Assembly (NCBI GenBank): GCA_964484395.1
Contig: CAZAFM010000053.1
Span: forward strand, 1 to 16,225
Source of the DNA: CAZAFM01 sp964484395
Lineage (GTDB): Bacteria > Campylobacterota > Campylobacteria > Campylobacterales > CAZAFM01
Reading direction: 5' to 3'
Length of the DNA: 16,225 nt
Shown here piece after piece: positions 1-6,899 of this stretch. The position numbers and the translations under genes are program-made. Below the pieces are notes generated by a model. It ran no database searches. It was not told the origin of the DNA and saw only the letters and a program-made list of their open reading frames with translations. Within the stretch, counting starts at the first letter, position 1. Each line of letters opens with the position of its first letter.

Positions 1-467
1 ATCGGCTTTGGCTGCAGTAGGAGCTGAAGCTCTCCTTTATATGCATCATAAAGTTTGACTTCTGCTAATGAAGGCTTTTTTAACTTCATAGCTATTATAG
101 AATCAGAGGTCATACTTGAGATAATCTCTGAAAAATCAGGCTCATGTCCTACAAGTATGAGTTTTTTACTATTTGAGTGCTTAGATAAGATGTTTTTGAC
201 ATCCTTTATAGTGCATCCTGGATTTAGTGCTGAGTCTTTTTGATAACTACTTAGTCCTAGAGTCTCAATAAGAATATCAGCGGTCTGCATAGCTCTTGTG
301 GCTTTTGAGCTTATGATAGTATCAGCTTCTTGAAGTATAGGAGCTATAGAGCTAAAAAACTCTCTAGCTACAACAACTCCTTTGTCACTCAAAGGTCTAA
401 GAATATCATCATCACTCCACTCATATCGCTCTAAGGCTATTGCATGACGGACAAAAAGTATAATCAT
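1..467 (-). CDS. sixA: SixA-type phosphohistidine phosphatase, 3' end cut by window edge
   Basis: A histidine-phosphatase (phosphoglycerate-mutase-like) protein that by family removes phosphate from phosphohistidine on signalling or phosphorelay proteins in the cytoplasm. The frame is open from the ATG at 467 to the window edge (155 codons seen). The family is usually about 160 residues, so only a few residues are probably missing. Visible motifs: N-terminal VRHAIA with the catalytic R7-H8 pair, LRPLSDKG at about 23-30, SSKATRAMQTA with R58, and VGHEPDF with H108. These match the R/H/R/H catalytic set of SixA. The ATG overlaps the mtnN stop as ATGA (467-464), so translation is probably coupled to mtnN. 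The substrate is unknown: Escherichia coli SixA acts on ArcB and the nitrogen PTS, which Campylobacterota mostly lack. The family call is firm and the substrate open. Confidence 0.9.
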   Translation of the reverse strand, partial: MIILFVRHAIALERYEWSDDDILRPLSDKGVVVAREFFSSIAPILQEADTIISSKATRAMQTADILIETLGLSSYQKDSALNPGCTIKDVKNILSKHSNSKKLILVGHEPDFSEIISSMTSDSIIAMKLKKPSLAEVKLYDAYKGELQLLLQPKP

Positions 468-1156
468 TCTCTCAAATCCTCAAGCATCTCGCATAAAAAA
501 TCCGCACTGACTTTTGCAGAGCTTTTTAAAAACTCATCAAAATCCATATCCGCACTATCATCAGCACTATCACTTATGGCTCTAAGTATAAAAAAGGGAA
601 CCCCAAAAGAGCTACAAGCCATAGCAACCGCCCCACCTTCCATCTCTACTGCTGTTGCATCAAACTCGTTTTTTATCCACTCTTTTCTATCTACATCAGC
701 GACAAACTGATCTCCTGTCGCTATTTTTCCTTTGTGTAGTTTAATATCAAGCTTTTTTGCAGCATTTTTAGCTATGGTGTTTAGATTTTTGCAACTTTTT
801 GTAAACCTAGCTCCTTCAGGTACAAATCCATGAGGATGCCCAAAAGCTGTTATATCAAGGTCATGTTGACATAACTCCTCAGCGTGCATAAGGTCACCTA
901 TTTTTAGCTCAGGACTAAGAGAGCCTGCTACACCTGTAAAAAGTATCTTCTCACACCCATACTTTAATATCATAACAGAGGTTGTGATAGTTGAAAAAAC
1001 TTTTCCTATCTTACTATATGCAACTACAATATCAAGCTCTTTATACTTACACACATAGTATGTATTATTAGCATACTCATCTTTAGAAACTACCTCAAAT
1101 CTCTGCAGTAGAGGCTCTATTTCCTCCACCATTGCACCTATAATTCCAACTCTCAT
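464..1156 (-). CDS. mtnN: 5'-methylthioadenosine/S-adenosylhomocysteine nucleosidase (MTAN, Pfs)
   Basis: This cytoplasmic nucleosidase cleaves adenine from S-adenosylhomocysteine and methylthioadenosine. In Campylobacterota the same enzyme type also hydrolyses 6-amino-6-deoxyfutalosine in futalosine-route menaquinone synthesis. The product is 230 residues, against about 232 for E. coli Pfs. It begins MRVGIIGAM with E12, followed by FTGVAGSL at 73-80, TGDQFVAD at 147-154, VEMEGGA with E173, and ISDSADD with D196. E12, E173 and D196 are the expected catalytic and ribose-binding residues. The ATG at 1156 is chosen because AAGGAG (1170-1165) lies 8 bases upstream. An in-frame ATG at 1186 would add ten residues that do not fit the family. 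It follows fabD after a 104-base gap and overlaps sixA by four bases. The fabD-pfs pairing is also known in H. pylori and C. jejuni. Confidence 0.95.
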   Translation of the reverse strand: MRVGIIGAMVEEIEPLLQRFEVVSKDEYANNTYYVCKYKELDIVVAYSKIGKVFSTITTSVMILKYGCEKILFTGVAGSLSPELKIGDLMHAEELCQHDLDITAFGHPHGFVPEGARFTKSCKNLNTIAKNAAKKLDIKLHKGKIATGDQFVADVDRKEWIKNEFDATAVEMEGGAVAMACSSFGVPFFILRAISDSADDSADMDFDEFLKSSAKVSADFLCEMLEDLRE

Positions 1157-1221
1157 ATTTTTATCTCCTTTTCCAACAAGTTGCAAAAGAAGCTCCGTAG
1201 TGGAGTGTCCTTACAATCTTA
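1157..1221 (-). promoter_or_regulatory. structured leader of mtnN with a hairpin covering its ribosome-binding site; weak promoter
   Basis: On the transcribed strand two hairpins sit back to back. The first pairs CTCC (1205-1202) with GGAG (1196-1193) around a five-base loop. The second pairs CTTCTTTT (1192-1185) with AAAAGGAG (1172-1165), eight pairs including one G-U. It continues past a G/G mismatch with CAAC/GTTG around a CUUG-type tip. The second stem contains the whole mtnN Shine-Dalgarno AAGGAG. The CTCC of the first hairpin could pair with that site instead, giving an alternative fold. A weak promoter (TTAATA 1244-1239, 17-base spacer, TAAGAT 1221-1216) would start RNA near 1209, just before the first hairpin. 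The pairings are read directly from the sequence; regulation is inference. Confidence 0.35.
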
Positions 1222-1260
1222 TTACTCTTATGAAACGCTATTAAATCTAAGCACTTCAGT

Positions 1261-2187
1261 CTATAAGTCTCCATTTTTGAAGCTCTCAACTGCTTCTACT
1301 GAATTTATTGTAATTGTTCTTTTTTTTGTTATTTTTTTGTTTAATCCACTTAGAACACTTCCACTACCAAACTCTACAAAAGCATCACATAGAGCCTCAG
1401 CTTCTATGATAGATTGTTTATAGAGTACTGGCATGGTTAGCTGTTTTTTTAGTAGTGATATAGCTTCACTTTTGCTACTATATGGCTTTGCATTCACATT
1501 TGAGACTATAGGAGCGCTAAAGCTATCTTTGATAGTAGAGTTCAATAGCGTTTCAAACTCAGGTTGTATAGACTCAAGTAGTGGATTATGACTTGAGACA
1601 GACATATTTAGTAGCATATATCTTTTAGCTTTTGCCTCTTTGAACCGCGCCTCTGCATCTTTTAGGTCATCTTTTATACCTGCTATGACTATCTGCCCTT
1701 GCGTATTGTAGTTTGCAGGCCATATCTCTTTTCCATCATTTTGTAAGGATTTGCAAATATCTTCTACGACTTCATCACTTAGTCCTAGTATCACGGCCAT
1801 TCCTGCTTCTCTGCCTTTAGCGGCTTTTTGCATGAGTTGCCCTCTTTTGTTTACTAGCTTTAGTACATCACTAAACTCAATAGCACCACTAGCAAAAAGA
1901 GCACTATACTCTCCTAATGAGTGACCTAATAAAAGTGAAGGAGTGATTGGGCATTGAGCCTTAAAAGTACTAAGTGCTGCAATAGAGGCTAAAACTATTG
2001 CTGGTTGAGAGTATTCGCTTATATCTAGTCTCTCGTTTTTTTCAAACATCAGCTCTTCGAAGCTAAACCCAAGAGCTTCATTTGCCTCTGCAAAAAGCTC
2101 TCTAACCAAGGGGTTGTTATCATAAAAATCTTTTGCCATTCCAACTGACTGGCTACCTTGTCCAGGAAAAATAAAACACTGCTTCAT
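1261..2187 (-). CDS. fabD: malonyl-CoA:acyl carrier protein transacylase
   Basis: FabD moves malonyl from malonyl-CoA to acyl carrier protein, supplying extender units to type II fatty-acid synthesis in the cytoplasm. The product is 308 residues, against 309 in E. coli. Landmarks in order: FPGQGSQ at 7-13, GHSLGE at 88-93 with nucleophile S90, R115 in the NKRGQLMQ segment (the malonyl-carboxylate arginine), and the VSSHNPLL segment with catalytic H200. The ATG at 2187 is chosen because AAGGAGG (2201-2195) lies seven bases upstream and the protein starts exactly at the family N-terminus. A longer reading frame from 2292 runs through the preceding gene and is rejected. The start overlaps the regulator's stop as ATGA, so the two are probably translationally coupled. 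The gene ends with TAG at 1263-1261. Confidence 0.97.
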   Translation of the reverse strand: MKQCFIFPGQGSQSVGMAKDFYDNNPLVRELFAEANEALGFSFEELMFEKNERLDISEYSQPAIVLASIAALSTFKAQCPITPSLLLGHSLGEYSALFASGAIEFSDVLKLVNKRGQLMQKAAKGREAGMAVILGLSDEVVEDICKSLQNDGKEIWPANYNTQGQIVIAGIKDDLKDAEARFKEAKAKRYMLLNMSVSSHNPLLESIQPEFETLLNSTIKDSFSAPIVSNVNAKPYSSKSEAISLLKKQLTMPVLYKQSIIEAEALCDAFVEFGSGSVLSGLNKKITKKRTITINSVEAVESFKNGDL

Positions 2188-2969
2188 TCCAGCTCCTCCT
2201 TGTACTCTTGCATCTTTTTTCTCAGTGTGTTTCTGTTTAGTCCTAGCTTTTCTGCAACTTGAAGCTGACTTTTGAATTTTTTGAATGAACACCTAAGAAG
2301 TGGCACCTCATATAGATGCAAAAAATCCCTATAGTCGTTTTTGCCACCTATTTTGTCACTAATATATATTTCTAACAAGTCCATAAGCATATCTTCATCA
2401 ACTGTCTGTATGAGATAGCTATAAAAAATAGACCTTTTTAAAGAGTGGCAGTTTCTAGATATATCAAATGTACCATCAACTAACTCTATCTCATCATCTT
2501 CATTTAGTATCTCTCTTATCTCTTTACTAAAGCTATGAGCTAAAGGAAGTATGTCAGCAGGTCTTTGTTGAAGTGGTGGTATATATATCTTAGTGCTAAA
2601 AAACCTCTCAAAAACTCTCTCATTTATAGGCTTAATAGCTGTAGCTATAATCCTCAAAGAGTTTTCAGATACAAACTTATCTAGTAAGTCATAGTTGCGT
2701 ATCTCATCTATGTGTTCAAGAACAAGTATTCCTTCACTAAAACTCTCAAACCCATAATAACCATCATTGAAATCTTTAGCTTTTAGCACTATGTTATGAT
2801 TAGCAATATAAGAGGCAAGGGTCTTCTTACCGACCCCCTCCTCACCCTCAATGAGCACATCTGCAGATATCTTTTTTAGAAGATTTGCGGATTTTAATAT
2901 CTCCTTTGAGGAATTAGACTCAGTTATGAAATTAATTGCACCCACATCCGCTTCCACAGCATGAGTCAT
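2184..2969 (-). CDS. NtrC-like regulator with degenerate AAA+ domain and Fis-type helix-turn-helix
   Basis: Probable transcriptional regulator, up to 261 residues. Numbering is from the ATG at 2969. A shortened AAA+ core follows a short N-terminus: Walker-A-like GEEGVGKK at 42-49, Walker-B-like ILVLEHID at 81-88 where NtrC proteins usually have a DE pair, and LQQRPADILPLAHSF at 133-147, the counterpart of the L.ER..DI.L segment of sigma-54 activators. The GAFTGA loop that contacts sigma-54 is absent; only about 31 residues separate Walker A from the Walker-B-like strand. The C-terminus (about 233-256) is a Fis-type helix-turn-helix. There is no receiver or sensor domain. It lies between slyD and fabD and overlaps fabD by four bases. 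The start is uncertain: the ATG at 2969 overlaps slyD by 38 bases and lacks a good ribosome site. GTG at 2945 or ATT at 2936 are alternatives. Target genes are unknown. Confidence 0.8.
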   Translation of the reverse strand: MTHAVEADVGAINFITESNSSKEILKSANLLKKISADVLIEGEEGVGKKTLASYIANHNIVLKAKDFNDGYYGFESFSEGILVLEHIDEIRNYDLLDKFVSENSLRIIATAIKPINERVFERFFSTKIYIPPLQQRPADILPLAHSFSKEIREILNEDDEIELVDGTFDISRNCHSLKRSIFYSYLIQTVDEDMLMDLLEIYISDKIGGKNDYRDFLHLYEVPLLRCSFKKFKSQLQVAEKLGLNRNTLRKKMQEYKEELE

Positions 2970-3432
2970 TACTTTGTATCATACCATTAGTAGCCTCATC
3001 TTCACTAGCTTCTCTTAGTCCTAATACTTTTAGGTCAAAAACCAGAGTTTTTCCAGCTAATGGGTGGTTAAAGTCTATCATTACATTATCATCATCGAAG
3101 TCTTTTACACTAACTTGCACTGTCTGTCCATCCTCTGTGCTTCCATATAAAACCATCCCTTTAGAAAGTTCTATATCTTTGAACTGATCTGCACTATGCT
3201 GCTCTATCATACCTTCATTGTAGACACCATATCCATCTTCTGGCTTTACTACTATTTTTTTCTCATCACCCTCTTTTAAGTCTACTAACTTCTCTTCTAG
3301 TCCTTTGATAATACTTCCAGATCCAGTTACTATACTTAGTGGTTCTTGACCTACATTACTATCTAGCTTCTCACCCGTGTTAAAATCGCTCAACTCATAC
3401 TCAAATGTATATACCATACTTGGTGCACTCAT
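2932..3432 (-). CDS. slyD: SlyD-type FKBP peptidyl-prolyl isomerase and metallochaperone
   Basis: A cytoplasmic FKBP-fold prolyl isomerase and chaperone of the SlyD group, which also binds nickel and helps mature hydrogenases in bacteria that have them. The 166 residues show the split FKBP domain (about 1-68, and again from about 124 with FNHPLAGKTLVFDLKVLGL at 121-139). An insert-in-flap chaperone domain lies between (about 70-120, including EDGYGVYNEG). The tail is short and cysteine-rich, with C158, C159, C163 and C165 in DSCCGSGCGCN. This replaces the long His/Cys tail of E. coli SlyD but still suits metal binding. The ATG at 3432 follows AGGAGA (3444-3439). The cpoB stop overlaps that site, suggesting coupled translation. 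Its position after cpoB matches C. jejuni Cj0115. Confidence 0.93.
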   Translation of the reverse strand: MSAPSMVYTFEYELSDFNTGEKLDSNVGQEPLSIVTGSGSIIKGLEEKLVDLKEGDEKKIVVKPEDGYGVYNEGMIEQHSADQFKDIELSKGMVLYGSTEDGQTVQVSVKDFDDDNVMIDFNHPLAGKTLVFDLKVLGLREASEDEATNGMIQSNDSCCGSGCGCN

Positions 3433-3442
3433 AATAAATCTC

Positions 3443-4327
3443 CTAACTATTTAAAATTTTCTTAGCCTCTTTTGCTTCGCTACTTTGCGGATAAGTATCT
3501 ATAAGGTTTTGAAGAAATGTATTTGCGTTTTCTTTATCATCAACTTCTATAAGTGATCTACTTAGATTTAGAAGTAAATTTGGCATATAATCAGCTTCAT
3601 TATACCGATTAGCACTACTTTTGTAGTAGTAGATAGCATCTTTAAACTTTTTTTGTTTATAGGCTATCTCACCTAAGTAGTAGTTACTAGCAGCAGGCTT
3701 ATAGTGATGCTCTTTTGTAAACTCAAATCTCTCTTTAGCCTTATCTAACTCACCCTTGCCAAACATATCAAGAGCCTCATCAAAAAGCATATGGTTGTTT
3801 TTTGGATCAAATTTACTTACTGTTTTTTGAGAAGACTCTCTCTTTTGGGTTTTTTGGGCTAATTCATCTTTTGATACATATCTTTGGTTGATATTATCTA
3901 TAATAGAGCTCAACTCTTGTAATACAACACCAAATTTTGCGATGTTTTCATTTTGGTCTTTAATGTTTTGTTGATACTGCTCTTTAAAGCTCTCCAAATC
4001 ACTTCTCAAAGATGATATGGACTTATTTATATCAGTAAATCTATTATCAGTTTCACTACTCTGCCCTTTATTCTCAGCTAGCTTTCCTAGCTCACCTTGA
4101 AAGACTGACCTTATACCCTCTACCCTCTCACTTATTGAGTTTAGCTTACTCTCCATCTGGTACATAGAGTTTTGGAGTTTTTTAATATCTTGAGCGTTTT
4201 TGTGAACTACTTGTTCACTCGCAGTTAATCCATAAGGGCTAGGGGAGTCAAGATCTCCGGCGCCAAATACCGAAGTCTCTTGAGCCCAAATACTTAAAGA
4301 TAAAGCAAGTAGTAGAAATATCCTCAT
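3443..4327 (-). CDS. cpoB: Tol-Pal accessory protein CpoB (YbgF), periplasmic coiled coil with TPRs
   Basis: Periplasmic protein that in E. coli links Tol-Pal outer-membrane constriction with peptidoglycan synthesis at the septum. The 294 residues start with a short signal peptide (hydrophobic 3-14, likely cleavage near AQ at 15-16). A long coiled-coil stretch at about 40-150 follows, rich in heptad-spaced L/I/V with K/E/Q (KLQNSMYQMESKL, SISSLRSDLESF). A polar linker rich in K and S comes next, then about three tetratricopeptide repeats between 178 and 290 (DEALDMFGKGELDKAKERF, NYYLGEIAYKQKKFKDAIYYY). The coiled coil is longer than in E. coli YbgF. The ATG at 4327 lies seven bases after the pal stop with only a weak GGAA upstream, so expression is probably coupled to pal. 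Confidence 0.9.
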   Translation of the reverse strand: MRIFLLLALSLSIWAQETSVFGAGDLDSPSPYGLTASEQVVHKNAQDIKKLQNSMYQMESKLNSISERVEGIRSVFQGELGKLAENKGQSSETDNRFTDINKSISSLRSDLESFKEQYQQNIKDQNENIAKFGVVLQELSSIIDNINQRYVSKDELAQKTQKRESSQKTVSKFDPKNNHMLFDEALDMFGKGELDKAKERFEFTKEHHYKPAASNYYLGEIAYKQKKFKDAIYYYKSSANRYNEADYMPNLLLNLSRSLIEVDDKENANTFLQNLIDTYPQSSEAKEAKKILNS

Positions 4328-4334
4328 TAAGTGA

Positions 4335-4859
4335 TTATTCCGGGATAATATCGTAGTTTACTCTTCTGTTTTGTGCCCAGCATGATTTTGTATGCTCTGT
4401 ACAAACAGGGTTACTTTCACCATAGCTTACAAGTATCATAGAGCCAGTATCTACACCTCTTTGAGATAGAGAGTCTCTAACAGTTTTTGCTCTTTTTAGC
4501 CCTAGAGCATAGTTGTACTCATCACTTCCCCACTCATCACAGTTACCTTCTAGCTTAACAGTATATCCATTAAGGTCAGCGCCACCTAGTATATCAGCAT
4601 CAGTCTCAATTTTTGGTTGCATATCAGGTCTGATATTGTACTTGTCAAAGTTGAAATATATAGTAGCTAGCTCATTCTCAAGCTTATTAGCATACTGTCC
4701 CTTATCCATATCCAAAAAGTTATCACCGCCTTGTACAGTTACAACCTCTTCCACCTCTTTATCAATTACTACAGGCTCTTTTTCTACTTCACTTTTTTGA
4801 CTACATCCACTAAGTAGTAGCAGTAAAGACATAGACCCCAGCGTGATTAGTTTCTTCAT
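4335..4859 (-). CDS. pal: peptidoglycan-associated lipoprotein Pal
   Basis: Outer-membrane lipoprotein with an OmpA-type peptidoglycan-binding domain; it anchors the outer membrane to the wall and is the target of TolB. The 174 residues begin with a lipoprotein signal ending in the lipobox LLSGC, lipidated cysteine C19. An acidic linker follows, then the OmpA-like domain from about 65. There, GNCDEWGSDEYN (105-116) holds the D/E residues that bind diaminopimelate, ALGLKRAK (118-125) follows, and AQNRRVNY (162-169) gives the NRR signature. Two cysteines (C153, C160) flank the loop before NRR and a third (C107) lies in the binding motif. The ATG at 4859 follows GAGGAG (4870-4865) at five bases. 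It has its own 62-base upstream gap with a good promoter. Confidence 0.96.
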   Translation of the reverse strand: MKKLITLGSMSLLLLLSGCSQKSEVEKEPVVIDKEVEEVVTVQGGDNFLDMDKGQYANKLENELATIYFNFDKYNIRPDMQPKIETDADILGGADLNGYTVKLEGNCDEWGSDEYNYALGLKRAKTVRDSLSQRGVDTGSMILVSYGESNPVCTEHTKSCWAQNRRVNYDIIPE

Positions 4860-4891
4860 CCCATCTCCTCTTTTGTTTTTTAAATACTCAA

Positions 4892-4919
4892 ATTATACAC
4901 AAAAAACATTATATTACAA
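4892..4919 (-). promoter_or_regulatory. predicted sigma-70 promoter of pal
   Basis: In the 62-base gap between tolB and pal the minus strand reads TTGTAA (4919-4914, four of six matches to TTGACA), a 16-base spacer, then a perfect TATAAT (4897-4892). A run of six T precedes the -10, as is common in Campylobacter and Helicobacter promoters, which often lack a clear -35. Transcription would begin near 4885, giving a leader of about 25 bases before the pal ATG. A second perfect TATAAT lies at 4913-4908. This would let pal, cpoB and downstream genes be made independently of the long upstream transcript. Confidence 0.6.
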
Positions 4920-4921
4920 AT

Positions 4922-6190
4922 TTACCAATCAATTGATTGTATTTCTCCACTTTCAAGCGGGAAAATAAAGCTCTTATTGTAATTTAGTCGTATTATACCC
5001 AAAGCACTCTCATGTTGAAGATTTTTGATAAAAAGTACAGAGTCACCATCACTTGAAAATCTAGGAAACTCATTAACACCCTCAGCTGTTAGCCTTCTTA
5101 TAAAACTACTCTGCGTAGAGATTAAATAGAGATTAAATGTGTTTCTACCAAATTCATTGTTACTCTCTCTGCTTGAGTAAGCGATGTAGTTCTTGTGTGC
5201 ACTTAGAGATACATTGTTTTTTCCGTGATATACCATCTGTTCAACCCTTTGAGAATCGAAGTCCACAGCAAAGATATTTGGATTTCCAAGTCTATCTGAT
5301 ACAAAAGCAGCCCTTGTATCATCATCTATAAAGTTACCACCAACATCTATTCCAGGAAAATCAGTCACTCTTTTCAATCCGCCAGTAGGTATGTCGTACA
5401 AAAAAAGATCAGTTTGATCATCATATTTTGCCATTGTTAGTAGTAGTTTATCGCCTTTTGCGTTTACATCAGAGCACACTATCATACCTTGAGAATCAAG
5501 AATTTTTTCCCTCTTACCTGTGTAGATGTTTAGCTTATATAGGGTTGGCTTTCTATCTAATGTTGTGAAGTATATCTCTTTTTGAGAGTCATCAGCCCAC
5601 TTTGGAAATATATTTACTCCGCCTTCTATTAGGGTCTTTTGATATGTGAGTGTGTAGTCAGAGATAACTATATCTGATTGTTTTTGATCTTTTCTCTTTG
5701 CCAAAACTACAAATTTACCCATCCAATCAACCGTTGGTGCCCCGATGTAGCTATTTACTGCAATAGCTACTCTATGGGCTAAAAAAGGGTATCTTGCAGA
5801 CTCTTGCACACTATACTCACCACTTAATGACTCCTGTCTTGCGTTTATATCATAAACCTTAAAGCGTGCCTGCGCCTCTCCAAAAGCCTCTTGTGCCTCA
5901 AGCCTTATGAGCAAGTCAACGCCTTTTTGCTTCAAATCTACATAATCTACGCTTTCACCAAGAGCTGTCATATCCTCTTCAGGCAAATAAGCATCAAAGT
6001 GCCCAGTTACTTTAAGGTCACCTACTGTCATGGCTGCTATTTTATCACCTAGTTCTCTATCACTAGGGTTTGCAGTAATGTTTTCTACCCGAACCTTTGG
6101 AAGTTTTTGCGTCTCTTTTACAACCTCTAAAGTTGCATCAAAAGCAAAAAGAGACAAAAATGTAAAAACAAGTGTCACTAGGACTCTCAT
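4922..6190 (-). CDS. tolB: Tol-Pal translocation protein TolB
   Basis: Periplasmic beta-propeller protein that binds Pal and is released by TolA action, driving outer-membrane constriction at division. The 422 residues (E. coli TolB 430) start with a signal peptide (1-16, ending LFA). An N-terminal alpha/beta domain up to about residue 150 includes AAMTVGDLKVTGHFDAYLP. The propeller follows, with WD40-like strands such as FPKWADDSQKEIYFTT, AAFVSDRLGNPNIFAVD and the end segment EFPRFSSDGDSVLFI. FVSDRLGNPNIF is the typical TolB signature. The ATG at 6190 is one base after the tolA stop, with AAGGA just upstream, so translation is coupled. The gene ends at TAA 4924-4922, immediately before the pal promoter. 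Confidence 0.96.
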   Translation of the reverse strand: MRVLVTLVFTFLSLFAFDATLEVVKETQKLPKVRVENITANPSDRELGDKIAAMTVGDLKVTGHFDAYLPEEDMTALGESVDYVDLKQKGVDLLIRLEAQEAFGEAQARFKVYDINARQESLSGEYSVQESARYPFLAHRVAIAVNSYIGAPTVDWMGKFVVLAKRKDQKQSDIVISDYTLTYQKTLIEGGVNIFPKWADDSQKEIYFTTLDRKPTLYKLNIYTGKREKILDSQGMIVCSDVNAKGDKLLLTMAKYDDQTDLFLYDIPTGGLKRVTDFPGIDVGGNFIDDDTRAAFVSDRLGNPNIFAVDFDSQRVEQMVYHGKNNVSLSAHKNYIAYSSRESNNEFGRNTFNLYLISTQSSFIRRLTAEGVNEFPRFSSDGDSVLFIKNLQHESALGIIRLNYNKSFIFPLESGEIQSIDW

Positions 6191-6191
6191 G

Positions 6192-6899
6192 CTAATCCTT
6201 TGTTTTAAATATCACTTCAATAATGACATCTCTGCTCTTCTTGTGTGAAGGCATAGATGCAATATCTTCTAAGAAGTAGGTTATACTTCTATCAAAATCC
6301 ACATCACCTGAGCTTTTTTCTATAGAAAAACTATAAAGTCCACTCTGTTTTACTACAAGCCTCACTACAGAACTCATTTGAGTCTGTGTACTACCTGGAG
6401 TCCATCTTGAAAGGATTTTTAGTATTTTATCATAGTAAGGGTCAGATTCTCCTAATGTTGATTTGATATTTAGGTTATCAGTTTTTATCTCTTTAAGATT
6501 TAGATTTTTTAGAGCATCTTTTGCACTTTTTTTTGCCTTTGTACTCTCACCCTTTAATCTTGAAGCTTTTTTGTCATCATAAGATAGTGGTGTTTGCTCT
6601 TGAGGTTTATCATAGCTATCAAGAGTTTGAAAAAGATTTTTGTCCACACTGCTCTTCTTGGGACTTGAAGAACCTGATTTTTCACTAACTTCATCTTCTA
6701 CTTCATCTTTTGCATCTCTGTTTTCTACTGGGCTAACTAGCGAAACTTCTATGGGAGCCATAGCTGTTTTGGTAGTAATAGAGTATTTTTCAGGAGTAAA
6801 TATACTATCAAGATAGATATAGGCAAATGAGACAATCAGCGATATATAGATAATAAAAGAGAGTAGCCCTGTGCCTAAAAAAGCAAATACTCTAGCCAT
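6192..6899 (-). CDS. tolA: TolA/TonB-like energy transducer (TonB C-terminal domain)
   Basis: Inner-membrane-anchored protein that carries proton-motive energy from a TolQR-type channel across the periplasm. The 235 residues have one transmembrane segment at about 8-30. A charged, low-complexity K/E/D/S linker spans about 60-150, much shorter than the long helical domain of E. coli TolA. A TonB_C-type domain lies at about 150-235 (YYDKILKILSRWTPGS, then GLYSFSIEKSSGDVDFDRS). Sequence alone does not separate TolA from TonB; its place between tolR and tolB argues for the TolA role. C. jejuni Cj0111 in the same place is annotated TonB. The ATG at 6899 overlaps the end of the upstream gene by eight bases, with no strong ribosome site, so coupling is likely. 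Confidence 0.85.
   Translation of the reverse strand: MARVFAFLGTGLLSFIIYISLIVSFAYIYLDSIFTPEKYSITTKTAMAPIEVSLVSPVENRDAKDEVEDEVSEKSGSSSPKKSSVDKNLFQTLDSYDKPQEQTPLSYDDKKASRLKGESTKAKKSAKDALKNLNLKEIKTDNLNIKSTLGESDPYYDKILKILSRWTPGSTQTQMSSVVRLVVKQSGLYSFSIEKSSGDVDFDRSITYFLEDIASMPSHKKSRDVIIEVIFKTKD

Noticed and set aside
1193..1205. Rho-independent terminator after fabD
   Set aside because: The CTCC/GGAG stem has only four pairs and is followed by CTTCTTTT rather than a clean U-run, so it is too weak; it is better read as part of the mtnN leader.
1181..1423. Open frame on the plus strand across the fabD-mtnN gap
   Set aside because: Mostly antisense to fabD, with no recognisable domain; it fits the shadow pattern of an AT-rich genome.
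2188..2292. 35-residue N-terminal extension of fabD
   Set aside because: It runs over the helix-turn-helix codons of the regulator, and the FabD N-terminus and a strong ribosome site point to 2187.
2184..2969. Genuine sigma-54-dependent activator (FlgR-like)
   Set aside because: It lacks the GAFTGA loop, a normal Walker B and a receiver domain.
4513..4800. 95-codon plus-strand open frame opposite pal
   Set aside because: Antisense to a certain gene, Ser/Leu-rich translation, no motif or ribosome site of note.
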